From Urophycis tenuis (taxonomy: Eukaryota; Chordata; Actinopteri; Gadiformes; Phycidae): a stretch of DNA of 64,000 nt. The notes beneath the pieces are model-generated. The model was given only the letters and a program-made list of their open reading frames with translations. It was not told the DNA's origin and did not search any database. Where the stretch lies: assembly GCA_036785325.1 (NCBI GenBank), contig JAXIVH010000017.1:465575-529574 (forward strand), given 5' to 3'. Position 1 is the stretch's first letter, and every line of letters starts with the position of its first letter. Of the stretch, positions 48,723 to 60,941 are shown one piece after another. The position numbers and the translations under genes were made by a program.

Positions 48723-49559
48723 GGCTGCATGTGCTTTAGGTGCATGCTTGAATTGAATTCTTGAACAGGAGAAGAGAGTTGAGAACAGCAAAATCCAGGT
48801 GAATGATGGGCAGGACTGAGGACTTTTTTTGATGGTTGTGAGGACAGGTGCGACCAGGTCTGAGGAGGTGAAGGCGGGTTTAAAACCGTAGCCATACTTT
48901 ATAGTCACCACGTGTGAATGCATCCTGTTATCCTCAAGACAAATCCAAGTGTGTCAATGTTATTATGAAGGTCACACAAGAGGAAAATTAAACAAAACAA
49001 ACGCGAATTAGAACTGCTGCTAGGACAACACACACGACCCGGGGAAAACAGCATCAGAAAAAGATAACTCCCGGAGATACATTATGGATTATCTCTTAAC
49101 ATCTCAGCAATATTTGGACTTGGAGAATGGATGGTTTGAAGGAGAACATGGCCTCTGAGTGAAGTTGATGCATGTCACATCTATAGTCAGCACTGCAGCT
49201 ATGACGTATTGGAACGCTGACCGATCCACTGTCAGTACTTGTGCACAGTCAGTAAAAAGCTCACACTCCTAAACTAAACTCAAAGTGACACTCAAGTACG
49301 TTGACGATCAACACTCGCGCCTTCAGAACAGTCCCGAGGTCAGTTCTGGTAACACTGCCCGTCCAAAGTGTTCTCTTGGTAACACATTACGTTCACGACG
49401 TTCGCACAAATTCCACGCAAATTCCCGAGAAGGTGATAAAGACGACATCGTAACACCCGTTTTTTTCCACCGTCATGGTTTATATCCATCTCTGAGGAAA
49501 AACAAACCCTCCAAGTGGAATGTCGTCCCTCGGCAAGGGCAAATGTTTATCATTTTGCA

Positions 49560-49960
49560 CTTACACGCGCTACAGAGCGCGCTACTGCGCTGCGGTTTTA
49601 CAATGCCGCGCCGTGCTTTAATCAGGCCATGCTAAGGCGCGGAATCCCGCGGGATCTGCGGTTTATACGCGAGCTTTTGCTGAGCCAGAAACATCTGCAG
49701 TACAGCGATAAGATAGGCCCTATACAAGACCCCCCTACCCACCCCACCCGCACCAGGGGGCAGCAGGCGGTCCTGTTACCGACTAGATGGAAGATATGAA
49801 CACGGTCGGGGCAATAACAGAAAAGACATGTGCGGACTCTAATAAAACAACACGGCTGACACCTGGCGCCCGGCGAGTTAGCGGAGCGCTCCCGGAGATA
49901 GCGGCTAACGTGGCGGTCGGGTTGCGGGCGAGGATGAGGGGAAACATTTTCCAACGTGCT
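49560..49960. other. CpG-dense patch
   Basis: CpG dinucleotides are much denser than in surrounding introns (for example CACGCGCTACAGAGCGCGC, GCGCGGAATCCCGCGGGA). It could be an unmethylated island or internal promoter. No coding similarity was recognised on either strand. Confidence 0.45.
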
Positions 49961-50649
49961 GGAGATGACCTTGAAGGTGGGTGTGAAGAGACATCCTTGG
50001 GTCATTGGTATGTGCTGTGTGCACCCCACATGTAGGGAGGAATCAGGGGGGGAGGATTTGATTCAGGGGCGTCACTGCGAAACCGCTATAACGATTCCAC
50101 TCACCGTCGCCCCCCTAAATCTCCAGGAGTGGGTTGCGCCGACCGGCCGTCAGGAAGCCTGCTTTTAACTGCCAAGTCTGTCTTTGTTAGGACCTTCAGA
50201 AATGGACTTCGAGTCGGCCGCACTGATCAAACTTACAGCTGGTCTTAGCTATGCCTGCGTTGCTAGGATACAATCTCCTGTCTTGCTAGTTTGCAGTTCA
50301 TTGTTATTAATTGGCGGCAACACCACGGAGGGGTGTTTGCATGCCGGAGAAGCAGCTTAAAGCAGCCGCCCGAAGAAACCACTAACTACTATCGCTCGTC
50401 GTCCTCAATGGTGTAGTGAACAATGAGAAAGTTTTGGGATTCAGCCCGGGTTCGCGTGGAGTCGCCGGCGGACATTGTCGATATTAATCCCATTTAGAAA
50501 TTCATGCCGACCCTCTCAGATTTGCTGACACGCTAACAAAGACAAAAGACGTGTCCTCTTGGAACTTTAGAGGACACCCAGGAAGGTAAAAGGGCTATTA
50601 GAGTTTCAAGTTATCCATAGCAGCCCATGAATAGTATCCAAATCACCTA

Positions 50650-50765
50650 TTTAAGAGACTACTTTATCCAAAGCGGCATACTGTGAATTCAGATACAGGT
50701 CATTAAGGAGAATCAAACCCCCTGTCCCGGCCATTAAACCAATGCTGCCAGGTCTCAAGAAGACT
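50650..50765. repeat. SINE-like fragment
   Basis: ACTTTATCCAAAGCGGCATAC is the SINE-tail core word and is followed by GGTCATTAAGGAGAATCAAA, similar in wording to the fragment at 53465-53560. Decayed and without clear ends. Confidence 0.4.
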
Positions 50766-51937
50766 TCTACAAGCAGAGGACGGCAGCCATTGATGTGACG
50801 GTGGCCTCGAGAACACGCTTGGTCAGCAGGTGACCGGGGTGGAAACCATAGCGTCCAATGAAACGTTACTCAACGCCTCGCCGTGTGTTTAACCTCCGGG
50901 GGGGGGGGGGGTCGACCGACGCGAACCAATCCGCACGCACCGCATGGGTCCGGTTCTGCTTTAAGGCGCGGGTTCGAGGGGGCTAGGGCAGCCTGCTGTG
51001 GAATGCCTACAGGTGGAGTCAACGCTCCATCACCACGAGACTAATCTGGCCCGCGCTTTTCCTGCACTGCCTGAGGGTCATGAGGGCTCCCTGTTCCGCT
51101 CGATCAGACGGTATTCAAAGAGAGATAGAAGTCTCCCCGAGGAGCTTAGTTTCCTGGTATACAAAGAGAATGTACTGTGAGCCATCGCAGTTATTGAAAA
51201 GAGTGACATCAATATGAATAGATATACATAAATTGTTGGGTATCTCGCTTTATTTTAAATTAAAAAAAAATTTAATATCAGAATATTCCCAGGGTCCATT
51301 TCAATCTGTTATTTTCAAACACAACACAGAAACTGGACAACGGTGCTTCTGCGTTGCTCTATATTTAAAAATATTGTATATGTATTCATCAAACATATGA
51401 TTCTCTCGCTCGCTCTCTCTCTCTCTGGTGAAAACAGAACTCGACAGCTCCAGGCTATCCTCTGTACTCTTACTGCTTCTTCTCGAAATATCTACCAGTT
51501 GTATTATAATTAGAAAATCATATTCCTCACTACAGATCATTTCATAATCAACCGCAGCTGATGATCTTCAGTTTTCCCACTGGGAAATCTAATCCATCCC
51601 ATCTATTAAGACTTTATTTGGCTCTGTCTAGACAACATAGTTCAGCAGAAATGTGAGTAAAAGCTGTGAACTTAAACATTAAATACATAAAAACAATTAA
51701 AAAAAAAAAAAAAAAATGGACTGTGAGGTCATTGGCTTGACTTGCCAAACAATAACTGCAACCGTAACCATGGTGCCATGGTTCAATGCTGACCCAGAAT
51801 CCTCTGGGTGACCCCCAATCCCATGGGTGACCCAGATAGTGCTGTTCCACTGTCACCTTCACACTCTGAAATCAATAAGTTGGGCTGATTTGACCTAAAA
51901 CAAAAAGCCACACAGAGCCGAATATAAACTAAAGTTT

Positions 51938-52913
51938 ACCTCGTGGGTGGGCGATATGACAAAAATTTCATATCACTATTTTATTCAGGCAGGATCACGA
52001 TCCACAATCTAATAGCAATTCCTTTTCGTGTTTTTTAGCTAAGTTTTTAAGATAAACTGGCTAATATTCTTACATTTCACACACTAATACCTGACTGATG
52101 ACAATGCCATTTCCAACAAATTAAATAAATGATGGCCTTTAGATAAGGCCGTAGATCTTGCCTACAGCATATTCTTACAGGTCTCCATTCAGTGCCTTAG
52201 GCTTGCATAAGCTAGTCACCATGGGTAAGAAAAAATAATCACTATTGTTATATTATATTATATGTTGGATCACTCACTTGCGTTTTAACATTTGTAATCA
52301 GTCAGGAGCTTTTAACTTCTCTGCATCAACACAGGTTTTGTCACGATGGGATGTGAACAACGCGCAACGCAACGCGAGTCCGACAGAAAAACGGGCACTC
52401 CGCGTCCCCACAGAGTCCGGTGAATGTTTGATTTGACAGATGTTTTATATTAACTTTGGCGCCTCCCCTACAGACAGCTGTGGGAGACACACCGGTTTTC
52501 AAAGGATAACCGAGATCACATTAACGTGTCCGTGATCCAACACATTTAAACTAGAACTCAGAACACTGTCGGGCCGAGAGTTCTGGGGAGGTGAGGGAGG
52601 GGGTGGTTACGACCCACGGCAACTTTGCAGTACATTCTTTAGAACCGTCGTTGTGTTCTGCTATACGTTGCATTAAACCAATGTCACAGGGGTCCGGAAA
52701 GCCGAGGATGGATTGAGGGTCATAATCCTGATTGAAGGAATTGTTATTGAAGATCTGGCTGAGAAAGCAACTTTGGACGCGTGGATGAGCACGTTGAGCT
52801 TTAGCTGATAGCATCGCGCGACAGCGCAGCGTTGCTAACGCTCTCTCTGTGAAGGCGGACCGTGGGGGACATTATATCGCGTGCGATCTAACATTGTGAC
52901 ATCGCACAGCCCT
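51938..52913. mobile_element. hAT-like nonautonomous element, about 975 bp
   Basis: The left end GGTGGGCGATATGACAAAAA and right end ACATCGCACAGCCCTG are decayed forms of the CAGGGCTGxxCGAT terminal repeat found in abundant vertebrate hAT elements. The interior has no transposase motif. One 87-codon open frame (- strand, 52551-52814) is of unknown origin. Confidence 0.5.
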
Positions 52914-53464
52914 GAGTTTGTCCTTCTCATCCCTTGCAAAAAGAAAGACTTTCATTTCTGTGAGAGGCTTCAACGTAAACACATTGGCAAGATGTGTTTA
53001 AACTTAAATATCTTAAACGCAATTCTGTTGGCCCTGGGTTCATTCTTTATTTGGAATCGGCAACCTGTCAGTGATTTGACAAGCCTGTGTGTTTGTGGGC
53101 CAAGATTACATTTATTCAGTTAGTTAGCTATGTTTTCCGTCTTCAACTGACATCTTTTCCAGCTTCGCGGCTGCCAGTTTGTCGAGTAAAGCCTGCTCTT
53201 TACGGGGGAGCCTTTTTCAGAGCGTCATTACATTTGCGTTTGCCTGAGAAGCTCCTCCGAGGGGCGTCGCGTGGTTCACCTCTGACAAATAACACCGCGC
53301 CGTCGTTCAGCCATCACCTCGTTGCTCATTTAAAATGACACGCGGGTGTCGGGGAAATCATCCGAGCGTCACTTCCCACTCAAACACACACACACACACA
53401 AGGACGCCCGCAACCGTGAAGAAGAGACGGCGAAAAACGCGCGCGTCCAGATTCAATTTGCAAT

Positions 53465-53560
53465 TTGTTCAGTCGTTCAGCGGAGTCTTTTATCCAAAGT
53501 GTCTTACGGTGAATACAGATACACATCACTGAGGGAGCAGCAAAGGCGTTGGGCATCGTG
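53465..53560. repeat. SINE-like fragment
   Basis: CGGAGTCTTTTATCCAAAGT, GTCTTACGGTGAATACAGAT and the following GAGGGAGCAGCAAAGG are a decayed copy of the same core present at 50650-50765. Confidence 0.4.
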
Positions 53561-53633
53561 ATCAGGTATGCACACACACGCACGCACACACGCACGCACA
53601 CGCACACACACACACACATAAAACAAGTCCTAC

Positions 53634-53670
53634 CTTTCCAGCTGCGGAGGCCCCCTGGTCCATGGAAAGC
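53634..53670 (-). CDS. whrn: Candidate small whrn exon (37 bp)
   Basis: On the - strand, CATGTCTCCTGCAG precedes 37 bases that are followed by GTAGGA. The exon is phase-compatible with the upstream whrn exon (phase 2 in, phase 0 out) and would read LSMDQGASAAGK after the split Gly. I could not match it firmly to whirlin, so splice-site quality and phase are the only evidence. Confidence 0.3.
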
Positions 53671-54614
53671 CTGCAGGAGACATGAAGACAATTATACCTA
53701 ATGTCGATATATTATATATTGATATATATATAATCATGTCTCATAATGTATCCTGATACTCATTTCCAGTACTACAAACATGTCCCCTAACGCACAGACA
53801 TGTCCACTAACAACATGAACGTGAATGTATATATGTTGTTAGTGGACACTTATGTTGGCGGACATTGGTGGTCACACACACACACACACACACACACACA
53901 AATGCAGTTGGAATGGTCACCTCTGAAGCCTAGTACAGAGAGAGAGAAATATAGCTACAAGCCATCTCACAGACACACACACACACACAGATACACAATG
54001 CAAATATGCAAAAATGCACACACACACACACACACACACAGTTGTTAATGCATTAGCGGTATTGTGGTGGGAAGACTGCAGGCTGAAGTGGAGTGTAATT
54101 TTTCATTCATCAAAGGCTGAGCCTCATCATTGTGGGCGATCACATTGTCACAGAGCCGTTGCTTCTCCAATGCTCTTTGTCTCCCAGAGAATTCATTTGC
54201 AGCAGGCTTTTCAAATTTAAAGCGTGCATCTCTCCGCATCAGCCTGTTAACTTGAATTGATTCACACGCAACACCGCACCCATGTGTACACACACACACA
54301 CACACGTTGTAAAAATACATTTTTAATTTTCACAGTTTCTCGTTTCCTCACGTTTGTGAGGATTTTTTTATTTGAAATCTTCCAGTGTCGATAAACTCCA
54401 AAGCGATGCGCTTTAAATGAACATAAACTGATGGGATTCACTCTGAATCTCATTGAGTTAAAAATGGGCAAATCTACTTAAGCCCTTGAGAAGTACTCCA
54501 TTGCTTCCTCAAATGGGACATAAAAGTTAATCCACGGGATTCTGATTGAATTAGTGGGTTTTAATTCGACTACCTTATCTTACATTTTCCAGACCAACTC
54601 AGCTGTTCAGTGGT

Positions 54615-55005
54615 TTCCATTTGAAAAAGGTGCAGTAGGTAAGATTTAAAAGCTATAATTTGACTGTCATTTGTCAGAATAACACAACCATCTGTCAGTT
54701 GTGAGCGAGAATATCGGTGTTCTAGTTGACTGTGTTTCTGCATGAGACAAATTGGATTTGAAACTGTCCTCTGTCATTTCTGACCAATCAGGGCACCTCT
54801 CCCCTAATTGCTTTGGATGATTAATGCTGCTTGTTAATCACAGGTGGGTGAAAAGCAATTCTTCTCACTGCCAAAGAAACGTGGAAGGGAGGAAGCAGAG
54901 AATGAGGAGGTGTTTAATCGGTTGTATAAGTTTCACAATCTTGTTCTCTTGCTTTTTTGTTCACATCTTCAAACCAGCAAATCGTACATAGAGCCCCTTT
55001 AAAGG
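54615..55005. repeat. Probable interspersed repeat
   Basis: Begins near GGTGCAGTAGGTAAGATTT and ends near CGTACATAGAGCCCCTTTAA, wording that recurs in teleost dispersed repeats. No coding content; ends uncertain. Confidence 0.35.
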
Positions 55006-55486
55006 CTGTTTCTTATATACCCGCTCTCTCTCTTTATGTTGACCCTTCTGTCAATATGAAGCCATTTGCCATTAGCCGTGTTTACAGACCTGAAAACGCA
55101 TCCCGAGTCGGCTCTGATGTGAAGCCAATCCAAACTAATCAATGTAAATTAAATCATTAGGATTTTCCCACAGAGGAAATAAACACAGGGTTGCTGCTGT
55201 ACTCAGTATACACATACGCAAAGGGGAAGTATAGAGGACGACATTACAAATAATACAATTCATTTAGCTGACTGAATAATCTGAACACGTGTTCAAAGTT
55301 GAAATGCACATTGTTGCATTTTTAATCGTCAATGCATTTGTTTCTGTTGTTTCTGTATGTTTATGCATTTGTATTTATTGGTCGATCCATAGATTGTTAG
55401 GGTCTATATATCGATTGTTCATTCCTGCTTCTTTGGATACATGTTGAATAAAATGGTGAGTGGAGGTACTGTAGCAACATACTTAA

Positions 55487-56513
55487 CTCATTATGGCGTC
55501 ATACGCTATGGGGAGAAACAGGAACTAAACTCATTATGATGTCATAACTTGCGAGGACAAACAGGAGCTCAACTCATTATGACGTCATAACTTGCGAGGA
55601 CAAACAGGAGCTCAACTCATTATGACATCATAACTTGTGAGGACAAAGAGGAGCTAAACTCATTATGATGTCATAACTTGCGAGGACAAACAGGAGCTCA
55701 ACTCATTATGACGTCAAAACTTGCGAGGACAAACAGGAAACTCATTATGACATCATAACTTGAGAGGACAAAGAGGAGCTAAACTCATTATGATGTCATA
55801 ACTTGCGAGGACAAACAGGAGTTCAACTCGTTATGACGTCATAACTTGCAAGGACAAACAGGAGCTAAACTCATTATGATGTCATAACTTGCGAGGACAA
55901 ACAGAAGCTAAACTCATTATGATGTCATAACTTGCGAGGACAAACAGGAGCTCAACTCATTATGACGTCATAACTTACGAGGACAAACAGGAGCTCAACT
56001 CATTATGATGTCATAACTTGCGAGGACAAACAGGAGCTAAACTCATTATGATGTCATAACTTGCGAGGACAAACAGGAGCTCAACTCATTATGACGTCAT
56101 AACTTACGAGGACAAACAGGAGCTCAACTCATTATGATGTCATAACTTGCGAGGACAAACAGGAGCTCAACTCATTATGACGTCATAACTTGCGAGGACA
56201 AACAGGAGCTAAACTCATTATGATGTCATAACTTGCGAGGACAAACAGGAGCTCAACTCATTATGACGTCATAACTTGCGAGGACAAACAGGAGCTCAAC
56301 TCATTATGACGTCATAACTCGCGAGGACAAACAGGAGCTAAACTCATTATGACCTCACACCTTGTGAGGACAAACAGGAGCTCAACTCATTATGACGTCA
56401 TAACTTGCGAGGACAAACAGGAGCTCAACTCATTATGACGTCATAACTTGCGAGGACAAACAGGAGCTAAACTCATTATGACCTCACACCTTGTGAGGAC
56501 AAAGAGGAGCAAA
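55487..56513 (+). repeat. 24-copy, 43-bp minisatellite with CRE-like octamer
   Basis: Unit: CTCATTATGACGTCATAACT, TGCGAGGACAAACAGGAGCT, CAA. Copies are 43 bp, one (copy 6) shortened to 39. Position 8-15 of the unit is TGACGTCA in ten copies, TGATGTCA in nine, TGACATCA in two, TGACCTCA in two and TGGCGTCA in one. Copies 10-12 and 13-15 are near-identical trimers, showing recent block duplication. Confidence 0.95.
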
Positions 56514-56705
56514 TCTCACAACATATCATACAATCTGACGACCGATGAGAGCACATCCCAACATACACAGAGCGAGGACTACTTGGAACCAAACCCATTA
56601 CAGAACGCCCCGTACCTTGTTGAGAAGAGCCCGGAGCTAAACTCATTACAATTGATACAACTCGAGGACCGACTGAAACTAAACTCATTACAACAGATCA
56701 CCGCG
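56514..56705 (+). repeat. Decayed margin of the 43-bp minisatellite
   Basis: Fragments GGAGCTAAACTCATTACAA and CTGAAACTAAACTCATTAC recur with ACTCGAGGACC-like spacers, showing older, diverged units beyond the homogeneous array. Confidence 0.75.
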
Positions 56706-56819
56706 GGAGGTGAGATGGAACCGTCTCACCAGGTGGTCCGACATTGTTAATTGCAACAGTTCTTTTTTTTTTTTTTTGGGTCGTCACGAGCAACCACCCT
56801 TTCATCTCCAAGATGTCAG

Positions 56820-56820
56820 A

Positions 56821-56902
<82 letters not shown>
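56820..56902 (+). repeat. (GA)n microsatellite
   Basis: About 80 bp of AG repeat just downstream of the minisatellite and a T run. Confidence 0.95.
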
Positions 56903-56904
<2 letters not shown>

Positions 56905-57987
56905 CAGAGAGAAAGGCTTCTTGCTTTCAAATCACTCTCCGCCACACATTCCCATTAAGACCACAAAGGCTCAGAAAATGTACGCCTTAATGAGTCGCGG
57001 GTGCCTCTCCATATCCACGCAACTTAACGTCACCAAATTAAATTAACTTGGAAACCCTTTGTGTCGGTTTGTTCAATGATTCGCACCCAACTGCCGGCGG
57101 TCTGGCCGGCGAAGGGAGAAACGCCCCTCCAGACAGGTAATGAAAGTCAATAAGTGACAGGAACACAGAGAACGTGTTGACCCCTTCACCATGAGGAGGT
57201 TGTTCCCTCAAAAACCCTTTCAGCGCGTACGGTGTCCCTCGGAGATAGAGGTTGACGGATGGCACTGAGGCAAAACCCTTCTTGTTTTTTGATCTAAAAG
57301 TCCAATTATTCAACACATTCGGTGTCTTTTTTTCGTCTTTTTCCGTGCGTGCGCACCACACAGCGCCACATGAGAGGTTGTATATTTTTGGCATTTGTGC
57401 GAAATTTAGTCGGGAGGTGAATCCGTTCATGCTCCGATTTAGCCGTTTCGGGTGACCTTGTCCCCGGCCAATGTGCTGTGGAGATCATTTAGTGACGTGT
57501 GATTTTTCCACTTCTGGCACGCTTACAAGAAGAGCAAAAATATTTTCTTCTTTCAGAGTCTGAAGGTCATATTAACACAAGAACATATGGGCGGGTGCAA
57601 CGCACACACGCACACGTATGAACATAAACACACACACACACACACAATATGCACGCATAAAAATGCTAATATGTACACGCGAACACACAAATATTCATGA
57701 GTGCACAAACACTCCCACACAGAGAGCCCGAATATGCACAACAAAACATGCAAATATGCATGCATGCAGCCACAAATCACACCCCCCACCAACACACAAA
57801 CGCACGCAATCCACACATACTTGCAGACATACAACACAAATACACAGATCCAACAAAACCCACGCAATTCACACACACACTGTAGATAAACAAAACAAAT
57901 ACTGTCACAAACACATGTAATTGGAGACCCCTGTGCACACACACACGCATATATACACACACACACGCACACACACACACACATACA

Positions 57988-58035
<48 letters not shown>

Positions 58036-58082
58036 TACAGAAGCACACACACGCACACACATGCACATACACACACACACGC

Positions 58083-58125
<43 letters not shown>

Positions 58126-58179
58126 CGCATACACACACACACACACACACACCCCCACCCTCCCCACCCCGACACCCAC
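56903..58179 (-). other. whrn intron downstream of the PDZ2 exon
   Basis: Unique sequence to about 57590, then CA-rich sequence to 58152. No exon recognised. Confidence 0.6.
57950..58152 (+). repeat. CA-rich compound microsatellite at whrn donor
   Basis: CA runs with GCACAC, ATACAG interruptions. On the coding strand it is a TG repeat starting about 28 bases after the whrn PDZ2-exon donor. Confidence 0.95.
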
Positions 58180-58388
58180 CCCGCCAGGCTGCTGGTGGTG
58201 GAGGTCTCGGAGATCTGGGAGCTGGCGATCCACTTGGTCTCGCCCACCACGGTGCGGGCGTGCGGCAGCCGGCCCACGTCCTTCACCGTCATCATCAGGT
58301 GGCGCGAGGACTTGAGCACGCGCACGGCGTCGTCGTGCGGGATGCCCAGGAAGCTCCGCCCGTTCACCTCCAGGATCTGGTCGCCCAC
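58180..58388 (-). CDS. whrn: whrn (whirlin) exon, second half of PDZ2
   Basis: The 209-bp exon starts in phase 0 (acceptor GCAACCAG) and encodes VGDQILEVNGRSFLGIPHDD, AVRVLKSSRHLMMTVKDVGR, LPHARTVVGETKWIASSQI, SETSTTSSLA plus two bases of a Gly codon. It matches human whirlin PDZ2 (VGDQILEVNGRSFLNILHDE, AVRLLKSSRHLILTVKDVGR, LPHARTTVDETKWIASSRI). The donor GTGGGT is followed by GGGGTGGGGAGGGTGGGGG, then TG repeat. The exon with the first half of PDZ2 must lie beyond the window or in unassembled sequence. Confidence 0.96.
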
Positions 58389-58749
58389 CTGGTTGCGGGG
58401 GGAGACGGGGGGGGAGGAGGAGGGAGAGAGGGGGGAGGGCAGACAGAGAGGCCAGTAGGGGGGCGTTGGAGCGTTGGGGTGCGGGCCGTGCGGGGCGCGG
58501 GCTGGGGGGGGCAACGGGAGGGCCGGATGCTGCGCGGAACGGCGCACGGCGCGGGGACACGTGACACACAGGTGACAACGATGGGGTGGCGGGGGTCAAA
58601 GGTTATGAGTGTTAGAGGAGTGAGTACGAGGTGAGTTCCCTGAACAGGTGTGTTCAGGGATTCGTCGAGATCGGACCCAATAATGAATGGATCAGATGCT
58701 GGATGAGGATGACGAATGATACACTTGACTTGAGGATACTTGAAATGCA

Positions 58750-58975
58750 ATTCCACTTGACATCAGTCCTTGAGAAGATCACTTTATCAAAAGCAACAGG
58801 TGGTACATTTCGAGTAATGTCATGACGGAGCAGGGCAGGGCATGTCACACAAGGATGCTCACAGATTAGTTTAAAGACCTTGGGGATCGAAACCAGAACC
58901 TTGGGGATCGAAACCGCGTGGGAGTCGCAACACCCTAAACCGGATTAGTCTGCACGGCTTCCCACTCAGCTAATG
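58750..58975 (-). repeat. Decayed SINE with duplicated B-box segment
   Basis: On the + strand CCTTGGGGATCGAAACC occurs twice in tandem (about 58879-58916); on the - strand it reads as a B box (GGTTTCGATCCCC). The leading CTTTATCAAAAGCAACAGG fits a decayed tail. Confidence 0.5.
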
Positions 58976-60696
58976 AAACCAATGTGACACCGAACAGCCG
59001 CATTGTGTGTCAACCGCCGCGAGTGGGCTCTTACGCCGAGCCCTGTGTTCGTTCAACGGTAAACAGACGCCGTTTAGGTTGCGATTTGCCGGCCGCGAGG
59101 GCCACTTCATCGCTAATCACATCCACCCACGCCTGCTCACGCTCCCGCGGAGGTATGAACTGAACAGCGGCTAAATTAAGCCGCCGTGTTTCGCTGTGTT
59201 TAGCTAATGTGGATCCACAGTTTCTCCTCGTGTCATGACCCGCGGCAACAGAACGTGGCGATGAATAGCCGCAGGTCCAAAAAAATGGTGGTCTGCTAGC
59301 TGTTATTTTTGGCGGGTTGGAGTTCATGTTTCAACCTTGGATCCCTTGAGTGTGACATCAGTTATCTTGTGAGCTGTGTACCAGAGTTAGGACTGGATTA
59401 GGATGCAGGACTTGTGTTAGGACTGGATGAAGTGGAATAATACAAAAATACTCTCTTTGATGATCTATGTGGATATCTGAGCCTCCATTGAAGTTTGTCT
59501 TGCAAAACAAGCATTTGCTAAGTCAAGTAAACTTATTCATTATTTTCCCAGAAAACTGCTCCATGGAAGAACAGACTAATCAGTAAAGTCCTACTTATTG
59601 GTTGGTCCATTGATTTTTTTTCCAATTCATTTTTTTAATAGAAACTTCTGAATCAGAAAAAAAAAACATTTATTTCCTGTCATTAATTGTACACAATGAA
59701 ATAACTACATGAATGAGTACGCAAGAAAAAAAATACGAATAGGAATGAGTATGTGGTCGATTATAATGGATGAAACACAAATGTTTCCATTATCAATACA
59801 TAGACAGACAAATAGAAAGAACAAAGTTGAGATCTAGGGGAAAACCACTTCAGGCTCAGTCAGCAAACAACACATCTTCTCTTCATCATCTGTTGTTTAT
59901 TCATACTGTTATGTTGTCATTGTGACATACAGGGCCCATAATAACAACACTAACGTATCACTAAAAGACTGAAGATGACGGAAGAATCATAGGCGATCGT
60001 AAAGTAATCAAAGTATGTCTAAACCACCACATTGGAACTTACAAACTTCTGTCAGCTTATTGTAGAATTGCCAGACAGGGCACAGAGGGAGCGTTTTTAC
60101 ATCAAAAAAGGCACCAAGACACCATCAAGACAGATTTGTAGTGGAAACACATCAGGTTACCGCGACTCTTCCGGACTATAACCTCTCTCTGGGTCCCTGT
60201 GTCTACACAAACCTCTGCCGTCAGGATCAAAGCTTACACTTCCTTTCAAGAAATATGACACCGGTGCCGCTGGCCTTGTACAGCTGCTCTGTCAGGCGTT
60301 TAGACTTTAGATTTAAGAGTTCAGCACTAACCCAACACAAAAACTTCTACCAAGACACCCACCGCTATACCCTTTTTTATTTTTTCTAAGTTGCGTCCGG
60401 TGAGCCGTATCCCCCGTGTTTTGTGACAGCCAAAGAACATAAGCCTGTTATGAGCGACAGACCCAACAGCTCCTCTGTGACGTTAATGCCAGGTTCCTCT
60501 ACTGCAGCAGGCTTCAAACTCCAGGATGGAAAGCGGGTACGGCCTGGACCACCATGATATGATCAGGAGCCCTGGCTGCCATGGCTGAATGTTAGCGCAG
60601 CGTATTCATAATGTGGGTCACATGACCAAGCCAGTGCATCACGGGGTGTAGATGTGCACGCATTAAGACGCAGAGATGGGCGTGAAGCAGCACGCA

Positions 60697-60736
<40 letters not shown>

Positions 60737-60844
60737 CACACACACCGACACACACACACACAGACACAAACACAGACACAGACACACACACGCACACACA
60801 CACATACATACACACCGACACGCACACACATACATACATACACC

Positions 60845-60907
<63 letters not shown>

Positions 60908-60941
60908 AAACACAGACACACACACACCGACACACACACAC

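Larger units (their letters stand above)
43775..53633 (-). other. whrn intron/unresolved interval, middle part
   Basis: No recognisable exon. Holds C/G runs (about 43955-43974, 46047-46070), a (GA)n at 47494-47588, TG/CA repeats near 47800-48080, SINE copies (46396-46565, 46728-46906), a CAGGTG-rich minisatellite (48256-48722), a CpG-dense patch (about 49560-49960) and a hAT-like element (51938-52913). Confidence 0.55.

Noticed and set aside
48381..48923. 180-codon Pro/Ser/His-rich - strand frame
   Set aside because: It coincides with the GGTGACAGGTGAGG minisatellite and repeats with its period; no homology.
49622..50029. Coding gene in the CpG-dense patch
   Set aside because: Overlapping frames on both strands are of similar length, with no recognisable domain or splice support.
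55487..56513. CRISPR-like regular array
   Set aside because: Units are contiguous 43-bp tandem copies without unique spacers, in a vertebrate genome: a minisatellite.
56448..56750. 100-codon + strand open frame at the end of the minisatellite
   Set aside because: Built from diverged repeat units (repeated LNSLQ-like words); no independent evidence of coding.
57553..58599. 348-codon - strand open frame spanning the whrn PDZ2 exon
   Set aside because: Only its part at 58180-58388, read in the neighbouring frame, is homologous to whirlin; the rest is intronic TG repeat and biased sequence.
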